Positions 1-5,334 are shown, numbered from the stretch's first letter. The stretch: 5,334 bases of DNA from JBOFLO01 sp051657905 (GCA_051657905.1 JBOFLO010000083.1:1-5334), one strand, 5' to 3'. A program made the numbers and translations. The notes: generated from the letters alone by a model not told the origin.

Positions 1-329
1 TGGTCAACGGTCGCCTGGATGTTCAACTCTACCAACGCAGCGCCGACCTCGCCCTGGGCGTCCCGTTTAACATCGCCAGCTATGCCATGCTACTGATGAT
101 GGTAGCTCAAGAATGTAATCTTGAACCGGGAATTTTCACTCACACTTTAGGCGACGCTCACGTTTACGCAAATCATATCGACGGTTTGGTCAAACAAATG
201 CAAAGAGAAAGTTTCGCTCTTCCCACTTTGAAAATCGCCAAAAAGCCAGTCTTTGAACTTCAATACGAGGATTTTGAATTGGAAAATTACCAACATCATC
301 CTTTCATTAAATTCGACGTTTCAGTCTAA
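1..329 (+). CDS. thyA: Thymidylate synthase, C-terminal 108 residues (5' end outside window)
   Basis: ThyA converts dUMP and 5,10-methylene-tetrahydrofolate to dTMP and dihydrofolate in the cytoplasm. The reading frame is open from base 3 to a TAA at 327-329, giving 108 residues that align without gaps to the end of the 264-residue E. coli type. Visible signatures are YQRSAD followed by LGVPFNIASY at visible residues 10-27, which carry the dUMP phosphate-binding Arg and Ser and the Asp and Asn equivalents of E. coli Asp169 and Asn177. HVYANH at 53-58 carries the His207 and Tyr209 equivalents. The catalytic Cys146 region lies to the left of the window and cannot be checked. An internal ATG at 87 is not the start, because the conserved motif lies upstream of it. 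The 32-bp gap to folA on the same strand suggests one transcript. GC falls sharply from 61% in bases 1-90 to 39% in the remainder. Identification is secure; intactness of the N-terminus is unknown. Confidence 0.97.
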   Translation, partial: VNGRLDVQLYQRSADLALGVPFNIASYAMLLMMVAQECNLEPGIFTHTLGDAHVYANHIDGLVKQMQRESFALPTLKIAKKPVFELQYEDFELENYQHHPFIKFDVSV

Positions 330-346
330 ACTCAGTCACTCAGTTT
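328..346 (+). repeat. Near-palindrome and tandem 7-mer between thyA and folA
   Basis: The thyA-folA gap holds two copies of ACTCAGT (330-336 and 338-344) that also form a 19-bp palindrome centred on base 337 with a single C-C mismatch, followed by T at 344-348. As RNA it could fold into a weak hairpin with a short U-run, so partial attenuation or an mRNA-processing site between the genes is possible. The stem is short and interrupted, so it may be chance. Confidence 0.3.
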
Positions 347-361
347 TTAATCTTATTCTGC

Positions 362-895
362 ATGAAAAATTTTTCTATTATCGTCGCCGTCGATGAACAA
401 AATGGCATTGGCAAAGACAATCAAATCCCTTGGTACCTTCCCGACGATTTAAAAAACTTCGCCCGAATTACCACTAAAACGGAAAAAGCTGACAAACAGA
501 ATGCCGTTATTATGGGCCGTAACACCTGGGAATCCTTGCCAGAAAAATACAAGCCCCTCCCTAATCGCATCAATGTCGTCCTAAGCTCCAACCCAAACCT
601 GGATTTCCCCGAAGGAGTACTGCAATTCGATTCAATCGATGCCGCTTTAACGGCTCTTTCCACTTCCAAAAAAATCGAGCAGATTTTTATTATCGGTGGC
701 GCAAGAGTTTATCAGGAAGCTATTTTGCATGACAATTTAGAGCGCATCTATATAACCAAAATAGAAGAAGATTTCGAATGTGACACTATGTTTCCAGATG
801 AAGTACCAGAAGAATTTGAAGTCGAATCAGTATCCGGGCCACATGACTACGACGGCCTAGAATACAGCTTTTTCATCATCGAAAAAAAGAAATAA
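362..895 (+). CDS. folA: Dihydrofolate reductase
   Basis: DHFR reduces dihydrofolate to tetrahydrofolate with NADPH, recycling the dihydrofolate made by ThyA. The 177-residue protein is slightly longer than the 159 of E. coli. Visible motifs are NGIG at 14-17 (Met20-loop start), PWYLPDDL at 23-30 with Trp24 and Asp29 matching E. coli Trp22 and the catalytic Asp27, MGRNTWESLP at 51-60 for the cofactor, Arg69 in PNRINVVLSS at the position that binds the folate glutamate tail, IIGGARVYQEA at 110-120 with the Gly-Gly pair, and DTMFP at 141-145. The loop EKYKPLPNR (61-69) is several residues longer than in E. coli and resembles eukaryotic and plant DHFRs, while the acidic residue is the bacterial Asp. 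The ATG follows the thyA stop by 32 bp with no clear Shine-Dalgarno site; the N-terminus begins correctly at the first beta strand. It converges on the next gene with a 4-bp gap. Confidence 0.97.
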   Translation: MKNFSIIVAVDEQNGIGKDNQIPWYLPDDLKNFARITTKTEKADKQNAVIMGRNTWESLPEKYKPLPNRINVVLSSNPNLDFPEGVLQFDSIDAALTALSTSKKIEQIFIIGGARVYQEAILHDNLERIYITKIEEDFECDTMFPDEVPEEFEVESVSGPHDYDGLEYSFFIIEKKK

Positions 896-899
896 AATT

Positions 900-1952
900 C
901 TATTCAACCGTATAAGCCCCTTTCTCAAAAATCACCTTCCCATCCACGGTGATTTTTTCCACATCCGGAAAAATATCCACATGAAATCTCTGCTGTGCTC
1001 GATCTTTCCCAACTTTATCCCTATACACATCATGTTTCATCCCCATCGAAATATGCATCCCGCAAACTCTCTCAAAAGCCGAAATATCAGTTAAGCGCTT
1101 ATGCTTGGAAAGCCCTCTATTCATCCCCAAACCAAATTCTCTCACGCCAATTTTCCCTTCCGGATTTTCCGATTTAATCAAATCCATTATTTCCCCAAAT
1201 TGTTTGGTTATCAAAGTATCCTCCGCCTCATCAACCTTTTCAATCGTCCCTTCTTTTATATGTATAGAAAACGGTTTCTCCACATAAACCACCTGATGCT
1301 CCACATTGGCAAAAGCATAAATTTTTACTTCACCATTCACCATTTTTAAATTTTTCGGCTCAGAAAAAACCTCCCCAATCGGAAATCCACAACCCGTATT
1401 ATGCAATTTTCTAAAATCCCCAATATTTAATTTCACATCCTCCATTCCTCCCTCATATCGCAAAACACCACCACCAATTGAATAAACCTCAATCAATTTA
1501 CAAACATCAATTAATGGCTTCAAGAAAGCCGAAGTCTTTTGATAATAATCATACTGATCTTCCAATGCATCCAAATAAGTTTCAGTTTCTTCCGGCAAAT
1601 TCTCTCCCAAATGTGCATGTTCCACCACCTTCAAACCCAAATTAAATAACTCCAATCTCCAGCGAAAATTCGACATTCTAAAACTACTCGATTCAATTAA
1701 AATAACAGTATTCCCGCGCTTAAATTTTTTTAAATCAGCAATAATTTTTTCCGGCTCCATTTCATAAAATTTCCAAGCCTGCGCCTTCGGCAAAATTTTC
1801 AAATAAGCCTCAGAAAGCACAGTGGATAGGGGAGAATTAAGGTCATAAATAATCAAAAATCCTTCTTCACTCAATTCACTTTCCTGAACTTCCAAATTCT
1901 TTACTAAAATATTGCGCACATTTTGTACGGCTTTTTCTAATAATTTTTCCAT
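900..1952 (-). CDS. M29-like (aminopeptidase T/AmpS-type) metallo-aminopeptidase
   Basis: Probable cytoplasmic two-metal aminopeptidase removing N-terminal residues from peptides. Residues 1-120 look like the alpha/beta N-terminal domain of this family (FLIIYDL at 32-38, TVILIESSS at 82-90). The C-terminal half has the M29 ligand pattern: Glu194 in PIGEVFSEP, Glu272 in REFGLGMN, His300 in MHISMG, and His324 and Asp326 in FHVDIF. A VDGKVIF strand follows at 336-342, as in archaeal aminopeptidase T-like proteins. The length of 350 is short against about 410 for AmpS. The Tyr found seven residues after the third ligand in AmpS is His307 here, so activity or substrate may differ. No signal peptide or membrane segment is seen. 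The ATG overlaps the stop of the upstream TPR gene by one base (TAATG), with no Shine-Dalgarno, so translation is probably coupled. The related NicX-type dioxygenases share the fold, but both Glu ligands favour a peptidase. Confidence 0.75.
   Translation of the reverse strand: MEKLLEKAVQNVRNILVKNLEVQESELSEEGFLIIYDLNSPLSTVLSEAYLKILPKAQAWKFYEMEPEKIIADLKKFKRGNTVILIESSSFRMSNFRWRLELFNLGLKVVEHAHLGENLPEETETYLDALEDQYDYYQKTSAFLKPLIDVCKLIEVYSIGGGVLRYEGGMEDVKLNIGDFRKLHNTGCGFPIGEVFSEPKNLKMVNGEVKIYAFANVEHQVVYVEKPFSIHIKEGTIEKVDEAEDTLITKQFGEIMDLIKSENPEGKIGVREFGLGMNRGLSKHKRLTDISAFERVCGMHISMGMKHDVYRDKVGKDRAQQRFHVDIFPDVEKITVDGKVIFEKGAYTVE
927..958 (+). terminator. Candidate intrinsic terminator for thyA-folA, inside the convergent CDS
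   Basis: A perfect 10-bp inverted repeat (arms 927-936 and 948-957, core ATCACC/GGTGAT) with an 11-base spacer is followed by T at 953-958. It lies 31 bp past the folA stop, where a terminator is expected given that only 4 bp separate the convergent stops. It is near-symmetric, so it could also act on the - strand, but there it would cut the aminopeptidase mRNA before its stop codon; translating ribosomes would prevent that. Only three of ten pairs are G-C and the loop is long, so strength is uncertain. It encodes residues ITVDGKVI of the opposite gene, so the repeat could be a coding coincidence. Confidence 0.4.
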
Positions 1953-3292
1953 TACATTTTATTTAACAAATCTCTTAAATTGGCAGTCAGATTAGCATCT
2001 TCCATTTTAATTGCCAAATCCAGCATTTTTCTAAAAGTGTTTTTATGCGGTTTCATTTCCAAAAGATTTTTATATCCAGCCACTTTGCTCTGCAAATTAT
2101 TATATTCTTTAGCATAAGTTGCTTTTACCATAGCTTGATTCCCGCTTTTATTAAACAATTCTCTAGCTCTAACTAAATCTCCCCTTTGATAAAAAACTTC
2201 CCCCTCACTTTCCCAAACAAATTTTTCTAAACCCTGAACATCCAGTCCATTAACCGCCGCTATCGATCTTTTCGCTTTTTCCAAATAAAATCTCGCCGAA
2301 TTAAATTTTTTAATTTTCACAAAATGCACAATCGCATTGTGATAAATCTGCCCTAACACCTTTTCTTCCTGACTTTTTTCCAAAAACAATAAAGCATTTT
2401 CAAAATCATCCCGGCGCGCGGCTTCTACCCCCGCATTGTGATAAGCCACTTTTAAATTCTTCTCCACCAATTCCCGATTACTGGAAATATTAAAGGCCAG
2501 CCGCGCCCCCTTTAAAAACTCCTCCGCCCTTATCTCATTTCTCTTATCCCGAAAGTCCGAAACATCTAATAGGTTGGTAGAAATCAATTCAGCTATTGGC
2601 AAAATCGCCCCCTCCACATATTTCTGCAAACTTCCATTGGTTGCCTCTATATCCACCCCCTTAAAATGCAAACAAACATGCTCTGGTGGCACTTTGATCT
2701 GCAATTCCTTTAAATCATACCTCAAGGCATACAAATAGGCGTAAAACGTCACTATTTGATTACAATCCCCAATCATTTGTTGCTTTTCAATGTCCACCAG
2801 CAATTTCCCAAAAGCCGCTCCTTCCAAATACTGATAAATAGCCTGGCCATTTTTATTAATGGCTGCCGCTCCCATACTTCCCGAAACCGCCCCACCGGAA
2901 ATATTCTTCCCACTCAAAAACTCGCAAATCTTCAACAAATAAATTAATTTTTCCAGATCCGGCTTTGGCAAACTCACCCCAAACTTATTTAACATCTCCT
3001 GTACACGCGCGCCATCCACCGTCCGCCCTTTCTCCCAAGCCAAAAACCTCTTCCCAATCGCATCCGCATTCGCATACATCCGCCGGCGCGCCCCCTTTTT
3101 CAAATATTTATACCCCCTAAATTTATATTCCATCCACAAATTCACAATCACCAAATTCTCCTGCATCAATTCCACCATTTTCCGCTGAATTTCAAAAATC
3201 CCAAGCCCACTGATTCGGCCTAGGAAACGATCTATACGTTTCTCTAACCGATCAGCGTACTTGGAAAAAGGATTATAAACAGGCCTTAACAT
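1952..3292 (-). CDS. Transglutaminase-like (SirB1/Transglut_core2-type) protein with C-terminal TPR-like repeats
   Basis: Function unknown. The 446-residue protein has three parts. Residues 1-125 are helical and basic, with a KKGARRRM cluster at 65-72 and no signal peptide or membrane span. Residues 155-222 resemble a transglutaminase-like core: Cys177 in IGDCNQ opening a helix, His205 in PPEHVCLHF, and Asp214 in VDIEATNG, in the Cys-His-Asp order and with the C-terminal Asp-x(4)-Asn-Gly style of the SirB1 group. Residues 279-384 contain three helix pairs with TPR spacing (for example AYHNAGVEAARRDDFENALLFLEKS at 283 onward), and more helices run to the end. SirB1-type proteins often combine this core with TPRs. 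The gene starts 9 bp after the membrane-protein gene and overlaps the aminopeptidase by one base, so the three are likely co-expressed. A GGAGG at 3315-3319 is 22 bases from the ATG. The triad assignment is by eye and the enzymatic activity is not proven; a purely structural scaffold is possible. Confidence 0.6.
   Translation of the reverse strand: MLRPVYNPFSKYADRLEKRIDRFLGRISGLGIFEIQRKMVELMQENLVIVNLWMEYKFRGYKYLKKGARRRMYANADAIGKRFLAWEKGRTVDGARVQEMLNKFGVSLPKPDLEKLIYLLKICEFLSGKNISGGAVSGSMGAAAINKNGQAIYQYLEGAAFGKLLVDIEKQQMIGDCNQIVTFYAYLYALRYDLKELQIKVPPEHVCLHFKGVDIEATNGSLQKYVEGAILPIAELISTNLLDVSDFRDKRNEIRAEEFLKGARLAFNISSNRELVEKNLKVAYHNAGVEAARRDDFENALLFLEKSQEEKVLGQIYHNAIVHFVKIKKFNSARFYLEKAKRSIAAVNGLDVQGLEKFVWESEGEVFYQRGDLVRARELFNKSGNQAMVKATYAKEYNNLQSKVAGYKNLLEMKPHKNTFRKMLDLAIKMEDANLTANLRDLLNKM
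2141..2458 (-). other. TPR-like helical repeat region of the transglutaminase-like protein
   Basis: Residues 279-384 show three helix-turn-helix units at about 279-308, 314-342 and 355-384. They carry the small residues at TPR positions (YHNAG then NALLFLEKS; YHNAI then SARFYLEKA; ESEGEVFYQRGD then RARELFNKS). Such repeats usually bind protein partners. Repeat boundaries are judged by eye and further weaker units may follow to residue 440. Confidence 0.6.
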
Positions 3293-3296
3293 GCTG

Positions 3297-3319
3297 AGAA
3301 ATTATTTCTTCGCGCCTCC
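3297..3319 (-). promoter_or_regulatory. Distant GGAGG with a spacer hairpin ahead of the TPR gene start
   Basis: On the - strand a strong Shine-Dalgarno-like GGAGG (3315-3319, within the last codons of the membrane-protein gene) is 22 bases from the ATG at 3290-3292, too far for normal use. Between them is AGAAATAATTTCT (3297-3309), which can fold as a 5-bp stem with a UAA loop. If folded, only 9 bases would remain between GGAGG and the ATG. The stem has a single G-C pair, so this is weak. Alternatively ribosomes simply reinitiate after the upstream stop. Confidence 0.3.
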
Positions 3320-3649
3320 AATAATAGAACTTAAAATCGCATTGATAACAGAAACAACCAAACTGAATAACAAAGCCCACCAGAAATTAGCAACTCCGAA
3401 ATCCACTAGTAAGTAATCCGCTAACATTACCATCAATGCATTAATAACAAAGGTCAATAAACCTAAAGTTAAAATGTTTAAAGGTAAAGTTAAAATCAAC
3501 AATATTGGTCTGATCAAGGCGTTAATCACACCTAAACCAAGCGCAACCCAAAGCGCCCCCATAAACCCGCTAAGCTCTACTCCCGGTAATAAATATGACG
3601 TTGCATAAATCGCCACTGCAAACACTAACCAACTGATTAAAATTCCCAT
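3302..3649 (-). CDS. Small integral membrane protein, YvlD / phage holin family 4 (Phage_holin_4_2-like)
   Basis: The 115-residue protein is almost wholly hydrophobic, with likely membrane helices at about 3-22, 29-46, 57-80 and 88-112 and a basic GGAKK tail. The central pattern NALIRP (43-48), LPLNILTLGL (55-64) and VINA (68-71) is the signature of the bacterial YvlD/phage-holin-4 superfamily. These are small chromosomal membrane proteins of largely unknown role; the holin name comes from the superfamily and does not imply a prophage. VINA occurs three times (41-44, 68-71, 101-104), suggesting internal repetition of an Asn-containing helix. The ATG lacks an obvious Shine-Dalgarno site but matches the usual family N-terminus. 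It follows the 63-bp gap after atpC, which holds a promoter candidate. Its TAA is in the same frame as the downstream ATG, 9 bp away, suggesting coupled expression with the transglutaminase/TPR protein. Confidence 0.85.
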   Translation of the reverse strand: MGILISWLVFAVAIYATSYLLPGVELSGFMGALWVALGLGVINALIRPILLILTLPLNILTLGLLTFVINALMVMLADYLLVDFGVANFWWALLFSLVVSVINAILSSIIGGAKK

Positions 3650-3676
3650 AATTTTTTGTGTTAAAAAAGTAAATTG

Positions 3677-3705
3677 ATTCTAGCATTTTAGCTCATCTTT
3701 GCCTA
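3677..3705 (-). promoter_or_regulatory. Candidate sigma-70-type promoter for the membrane protein-TPR-aminopeptidase unit
   Basis: In the gap after atpC, read on the - strand, TAGGCA (3700-3705, four of six to TTGACA) is followed after 17 bases by TAGAAT (3677-3682, five of six to TATAAT). A TGC directly before the -10 gives an extended -10 element. Transcription would begin near 3670 and leave a leader of about 20 bases before the ATG at 3649. This is the largest intergenic gap in the window. AT-rich sequence yields such matches by chance, so this is a candidate only. Confidence 0.4.
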
Positions 3706-3712
3706 CAAAAAA

Positions 3713-4126
3713 CTAAACTTTCTCCTTCAATTGTTTTTCCAATACATATTTCTCATCCTCATAGAATTTGATTTTGAAATCACTCAAATCCTTTCCTGCT
3801 GCCAATTGTTCTTTAATATAATCAAGATATTCTTTAGCTGTAGTTGGACTCAATTCAGTCTTTTTCAAGCTATCCATTACCATCAAAGTCACCTGATTTT
3901 TTTCATTGGAAACAATCACAATGCCATTTTTCACCACCAAACTTTCTTCATTGTCATTTTCATCCTGAAAAACTAGTGGGGAGTAGGTGATTGAACCGGT
4001 CAAACTTGCATGCTTAGGTAAAATCTTCAACAAACCACCTTCACTTTGCAAAGTTATAAATTTCACTTTTCCCTTAAATGCTAATTTTTCAGGAGTTCTA
4101 ATTGTTAAATCAAACAATTTTGACAT
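3713..4126 (-). CDS. atpC: F-type ATP synthase epsilon subunit
   Basis: AtpC is the epsilon subunit of the F1 central stalk; it couples rotation to F0 and can inhibit ATP hydrolysis through its C-terminal helices. The 137 residues match the family's usual length. The N-terminal beta-sandwich runs to about residue 85, with the family hallmark GGLLKILPKHASL at 30-42 (usually G-x-L-G-I-L-P-G-H-A-P-L; Lys replaces the Gly before His). A helical hairpin domain follows from about 93 to 136, rich in Lys and Glu. It lies 11 bp after atpD in the normal atpD-atpC order, which supports the call. No good Shine-Dalgarno site is near the ATG: the nearest purine run is about 20 bases upstream inside atpD. 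The stop is TAG followed by a six-T run without a convincing stem, so termination of the atp operon here is unproven. Confidence 0.93.
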   Translation of the reverse strand: MSKLFDLTIRTPEKLAFKGKVKFITLQSEGGLLKILPKHASLTGSITYSPLVFQDENDNEESLVVKNGIVIVSNEKNQVTLMVMDSLKKTELSPTTAKEYLDYIKEQLAAGKDLSDFKIKFYEDEKYVLEKQLKEKV

Positions 4127-4137
4127 TTTTATTCTAA

Positions 4138-5334
4138 TTAATTTCTTCCTTTAGCTTGTCTTTCTCTTACTTCTTCAATAGTTCCTGACATATAGAAATT
4201 CTGTTCATCCAAATCATCCGCCTTCCCATCCAAAATCTCCGCAAAACTTCTTACCGTATCTTCTCTTTTCACAAATTGCCCTGGAGTACCTGTAAATTGC
4301 TCAGCCACGAAGAAATTCTGAGAAAGGAATTTCTGAATTTTTCTAGCTCTGTTTACAACCAATTTATCTTCTTCAGAAAGTTCATCCATACCCAAAATCG
4401 CAATCACATCCTGCAATTCCTTAAATCTCTGCAATAATTGTTGCACCCCATTCGCCACTCTATAATGTTCCTCTCCCACGATTTCTTCTTTCAAAGCCTG
4501 TGAACTTGAATCCAAAGGATCAACAGCTGGATAAAGCCCCATCGAAGCTTGTTTACGTGAAAGTACTACAGTCGCATCCAAATGCGCGAAGGTAGTTGCT
4601 GGAGCCGGATCAGTCAAATCATCCGCCGGTACGTATACCGCCTGAACTGAAGTAATTGAACCTTTTTTAGTTGAAGTAATTCTTTCTTGTAGAACCGCCA
4701 TGTCGGTAGCCAAAGTTGGCTGATAACCCACCGCCGAAGGCATACGTCCAAGCAATGCCGAAACTTCCGCACCTGCCTGAGTAAAACGGAAAATATTATC
4801 AATAAACATCAAAATATCTTTTCCTTCATCACGGAATTTTTCTGCAATTGAAAGCCCGGTAAAGGCAACTCTCATACGAGCTCCAGGTGGTTCGTTCATT
4901 TGACCGAACACCATCGCCAATTTATCAATAACTCCTGAATCAGTCATTTCATGAATCAAATCATTTCCTTCACGGGATCTTTCTCCCACACCGGCAAATA
5001 CAGAATACCCACCATGGCTCATCGCCACATTATGAATCAATTCCTGCATGATAACGGTTTTACCCACACCCGCACCTCCGAACAATGCCACTTTTCCACC
5101 TTTAATAAATGGAACTAATAAATCCACAACTTTAATCCCAGTTTCAAAAATTTCAATTTTTCCACTTTGTTCAGTGAAATTAGGAGGAGTAACGTGAATC
5201 GGTCTTCTCTCAACATTCGCTGGAAGTGCAGCCCCACCATCAATCAAATCACCAGTTACATTCAAAACTCTTCCCAAAATTTCTTTCCCCACTGGTGTCA
5301 TAATTGGATTCAATGTATCGCTTACTTCTTGTCC
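4138..5334 (-). CDS. atpD: F-type ATP synthase beta subunit (N-terminus beyond right edge)
   Basis: AtpD is the catalytic subunit of F1 and makes or hydrolyses ATP at the alpha-beta interfaces. The frame is open to the right edge, and 398 residues are visible of about 460-470. Residues before the TTG at 5311-5313 (GQEVSDT) continue the conserved beta sequence, so that TTG is not the start. Numbered from the Leu codon at 5313, the P-loop GGAGVGKT is at 79-86, the catalytic-Glu segment GERSREGND at 110-118, QMNEPPGARMRV at 138-149, Walker B ILMFIDN at 167-173, and the intact DELSEED loop at 310-316. VPADDLTDPAPATTFAHLDA (228-247) is also canonical. All key residues look functional. The gene ends in TAA, 11 bp before atpC. 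The missing part is roughly the first 65-75 residues, mainly the N-terminal beta-barrel. Confidence 0.98.
   Translation of the reverse strand, partial: GQEVSDTLNPIMTPVGKEILGRVLNVTGDLIDGGAALPANVERRPIHVTPPNFTEQSGKIEIFETGIKVVDLLVPFIKGGKVALFGGAGVGKTVIMQELIHNVAMSHGGYSVFAGVGERSREGNDLIHEMTDSGVIDKLAMVFGQMNEPPGARMRVAFTGLSIAEKFRDEGKDILMFIDNIFRFTQAGAEVSALLGRMPSAVGYQPTLATDMAVLQERITSTKKGSITSVQAVYVPADDLTDPAPATTFAHLDATVVLSRKQASMGLYPAVDPLDSSSQALKEEIVGEEHYRVANGVQQLLQRFKELQDVIAILGMDELSEEDKLVVNRARKIQKFLSQNFFVAEQFTGTPGQFVKREDTVRSFAEILDGKADDLDEQNFYMSGTIEEVRERQAKGRN

Noticed and set aside
87..89. ATG at 87 as the start of a small 80-aa gene
   Set aside because: The frame upstream encodes the conserved thymidylate synthase YQRSAD and PFN motifs, so this is an internal Met of a partial thyA.
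995..1349. Overlapping + strand frames opposite the aminopeptidase gene
   Set aside because: They are antisense shadows with low-complexity composition and no recognisable motifs; the opposite strand carries a clear protein family. The frames antisense to folA, the TPR gene, atpC and the out-of-frame one in atpD were rejected for the same reason.
2410..2423. GC-rich CGCGCG clusters at 2410-2423 and near 3080-3093
   Set aside because: They encode Ala-Ala-Arg-Arg and Gly-Ala-Arg-Arg-Arg runs of the TPR protein; no sign of an island or functional site.
3302..3649. Prophage holin and lysis cassette
   Set aside because: The family name includes holin, but no endolysin, phage structural gene, integrase or attachment site is present. 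The YvlD branch is a common chromosomal membrane protein.
3683..3715. Intrinsic terminator just after atpC
   Set aside because: A six-T run follows the stop, but no stem precedes it. AGC-TAAAAT-GCT further on is only a 3-bp stem without a T-tract.
4148..4152. AAGGA upstream of atpC as its Shine-Dalgarno site
   Set aside because: It is about 20 bases from the ATG, beyond usable spacing, and is part of the atpD C-terminal codons.
5311..5313. TTG as the start codon of atpD
   Set aside because: The seven upstream in-frame codons to the window edge (GQEVSDT) continue the conserved beta-subunit sequence, and about 70 N-terminal residues would otherwise be missing. The gene is cut by the edge.
1..5334. 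UGA recoded as glycine (Gracilibacteria/Absconditabacteria code)
   Set aside because: All seven visible stops are TAA or TAG, which raised the idea, but no in-frame TGA occurs in any gene over more than 1,600 codons, whereas recoded genomes use it often.

Overview
The window reads as a compact, moderately AT-rich bacterial chromosome segment with standard-code genes. Intergenic gaps run from 4 to 63 bp, there are no RNA genes, and nothing in it is diagnostic of a mobile element. The mix (F-type ATP synthase operon end, a small four-helix membrane protein, a transglutaminase-like/TPR protein, an aminopeptidase T-like protein and a thyA-folA pair), the very short gaps and the poor Shine-Dalgarno sites suggest a small-genome lineage such as Patescibacteria (CPR). 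This placement is an inference from gene style, not a demonstrated assignment. No in-frame TGA occurs in any gene, so the UGA=Gly code of Gracilibacteria/Absconditabacteria is unlikely.

Layout: on the + strand, bases 1-895 hold the 3' part of thyA (thymidylate synthase) followed by a complete folA (dihydrofolate reductase). Together they make dTMP and regenerate the tetrahydrofolate that the ThyA reaction oxidises. Everything else lies on the - strand and is transcribed from right to left: atpD (F1 beta subunit, cut by the right edge), atpC (epsilon subunit), a 115-aa YvlD/phage-holin-4-type membrane protein, a 446-aa protein with a transglutaminase-like Cys-His-Asp core plus C-terminal TPR-like helices, and a 350-aa M29-like metallo-aminopeptidase. 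The two strands converge with only 4 bp between the folA and aminopeptidase stop codons.

The ATP synthase genes end a housekeeping operon. The 63-bp gap after atpC is the largest in the window and contains a plausible promoter for the next three genes, so these may form their own unit. In that unit the membrane protein and the transglutaminase/TPR protein are 9 bp apart and in the same frame. The TPR gene overlaps the aminopeptidase by one base (TAATG). This tightly coupled trio is the least ordinary part of the window: a possible cysteine-hydrolase plus metallopeptidase module with a membrane partner. Its function is not known from the sequence.

Smaller points of interest are an abrupt drop in GC inside thyA (61% in bases 1-90, 39% in 91-330), a perfect 10-bp inverted repeat with a T-tract inside the 3' end of the aminopeptidase gene that may stop folA transcription, and a hairpin that could bring a distant GGAGG close to the start of the TPR gene.
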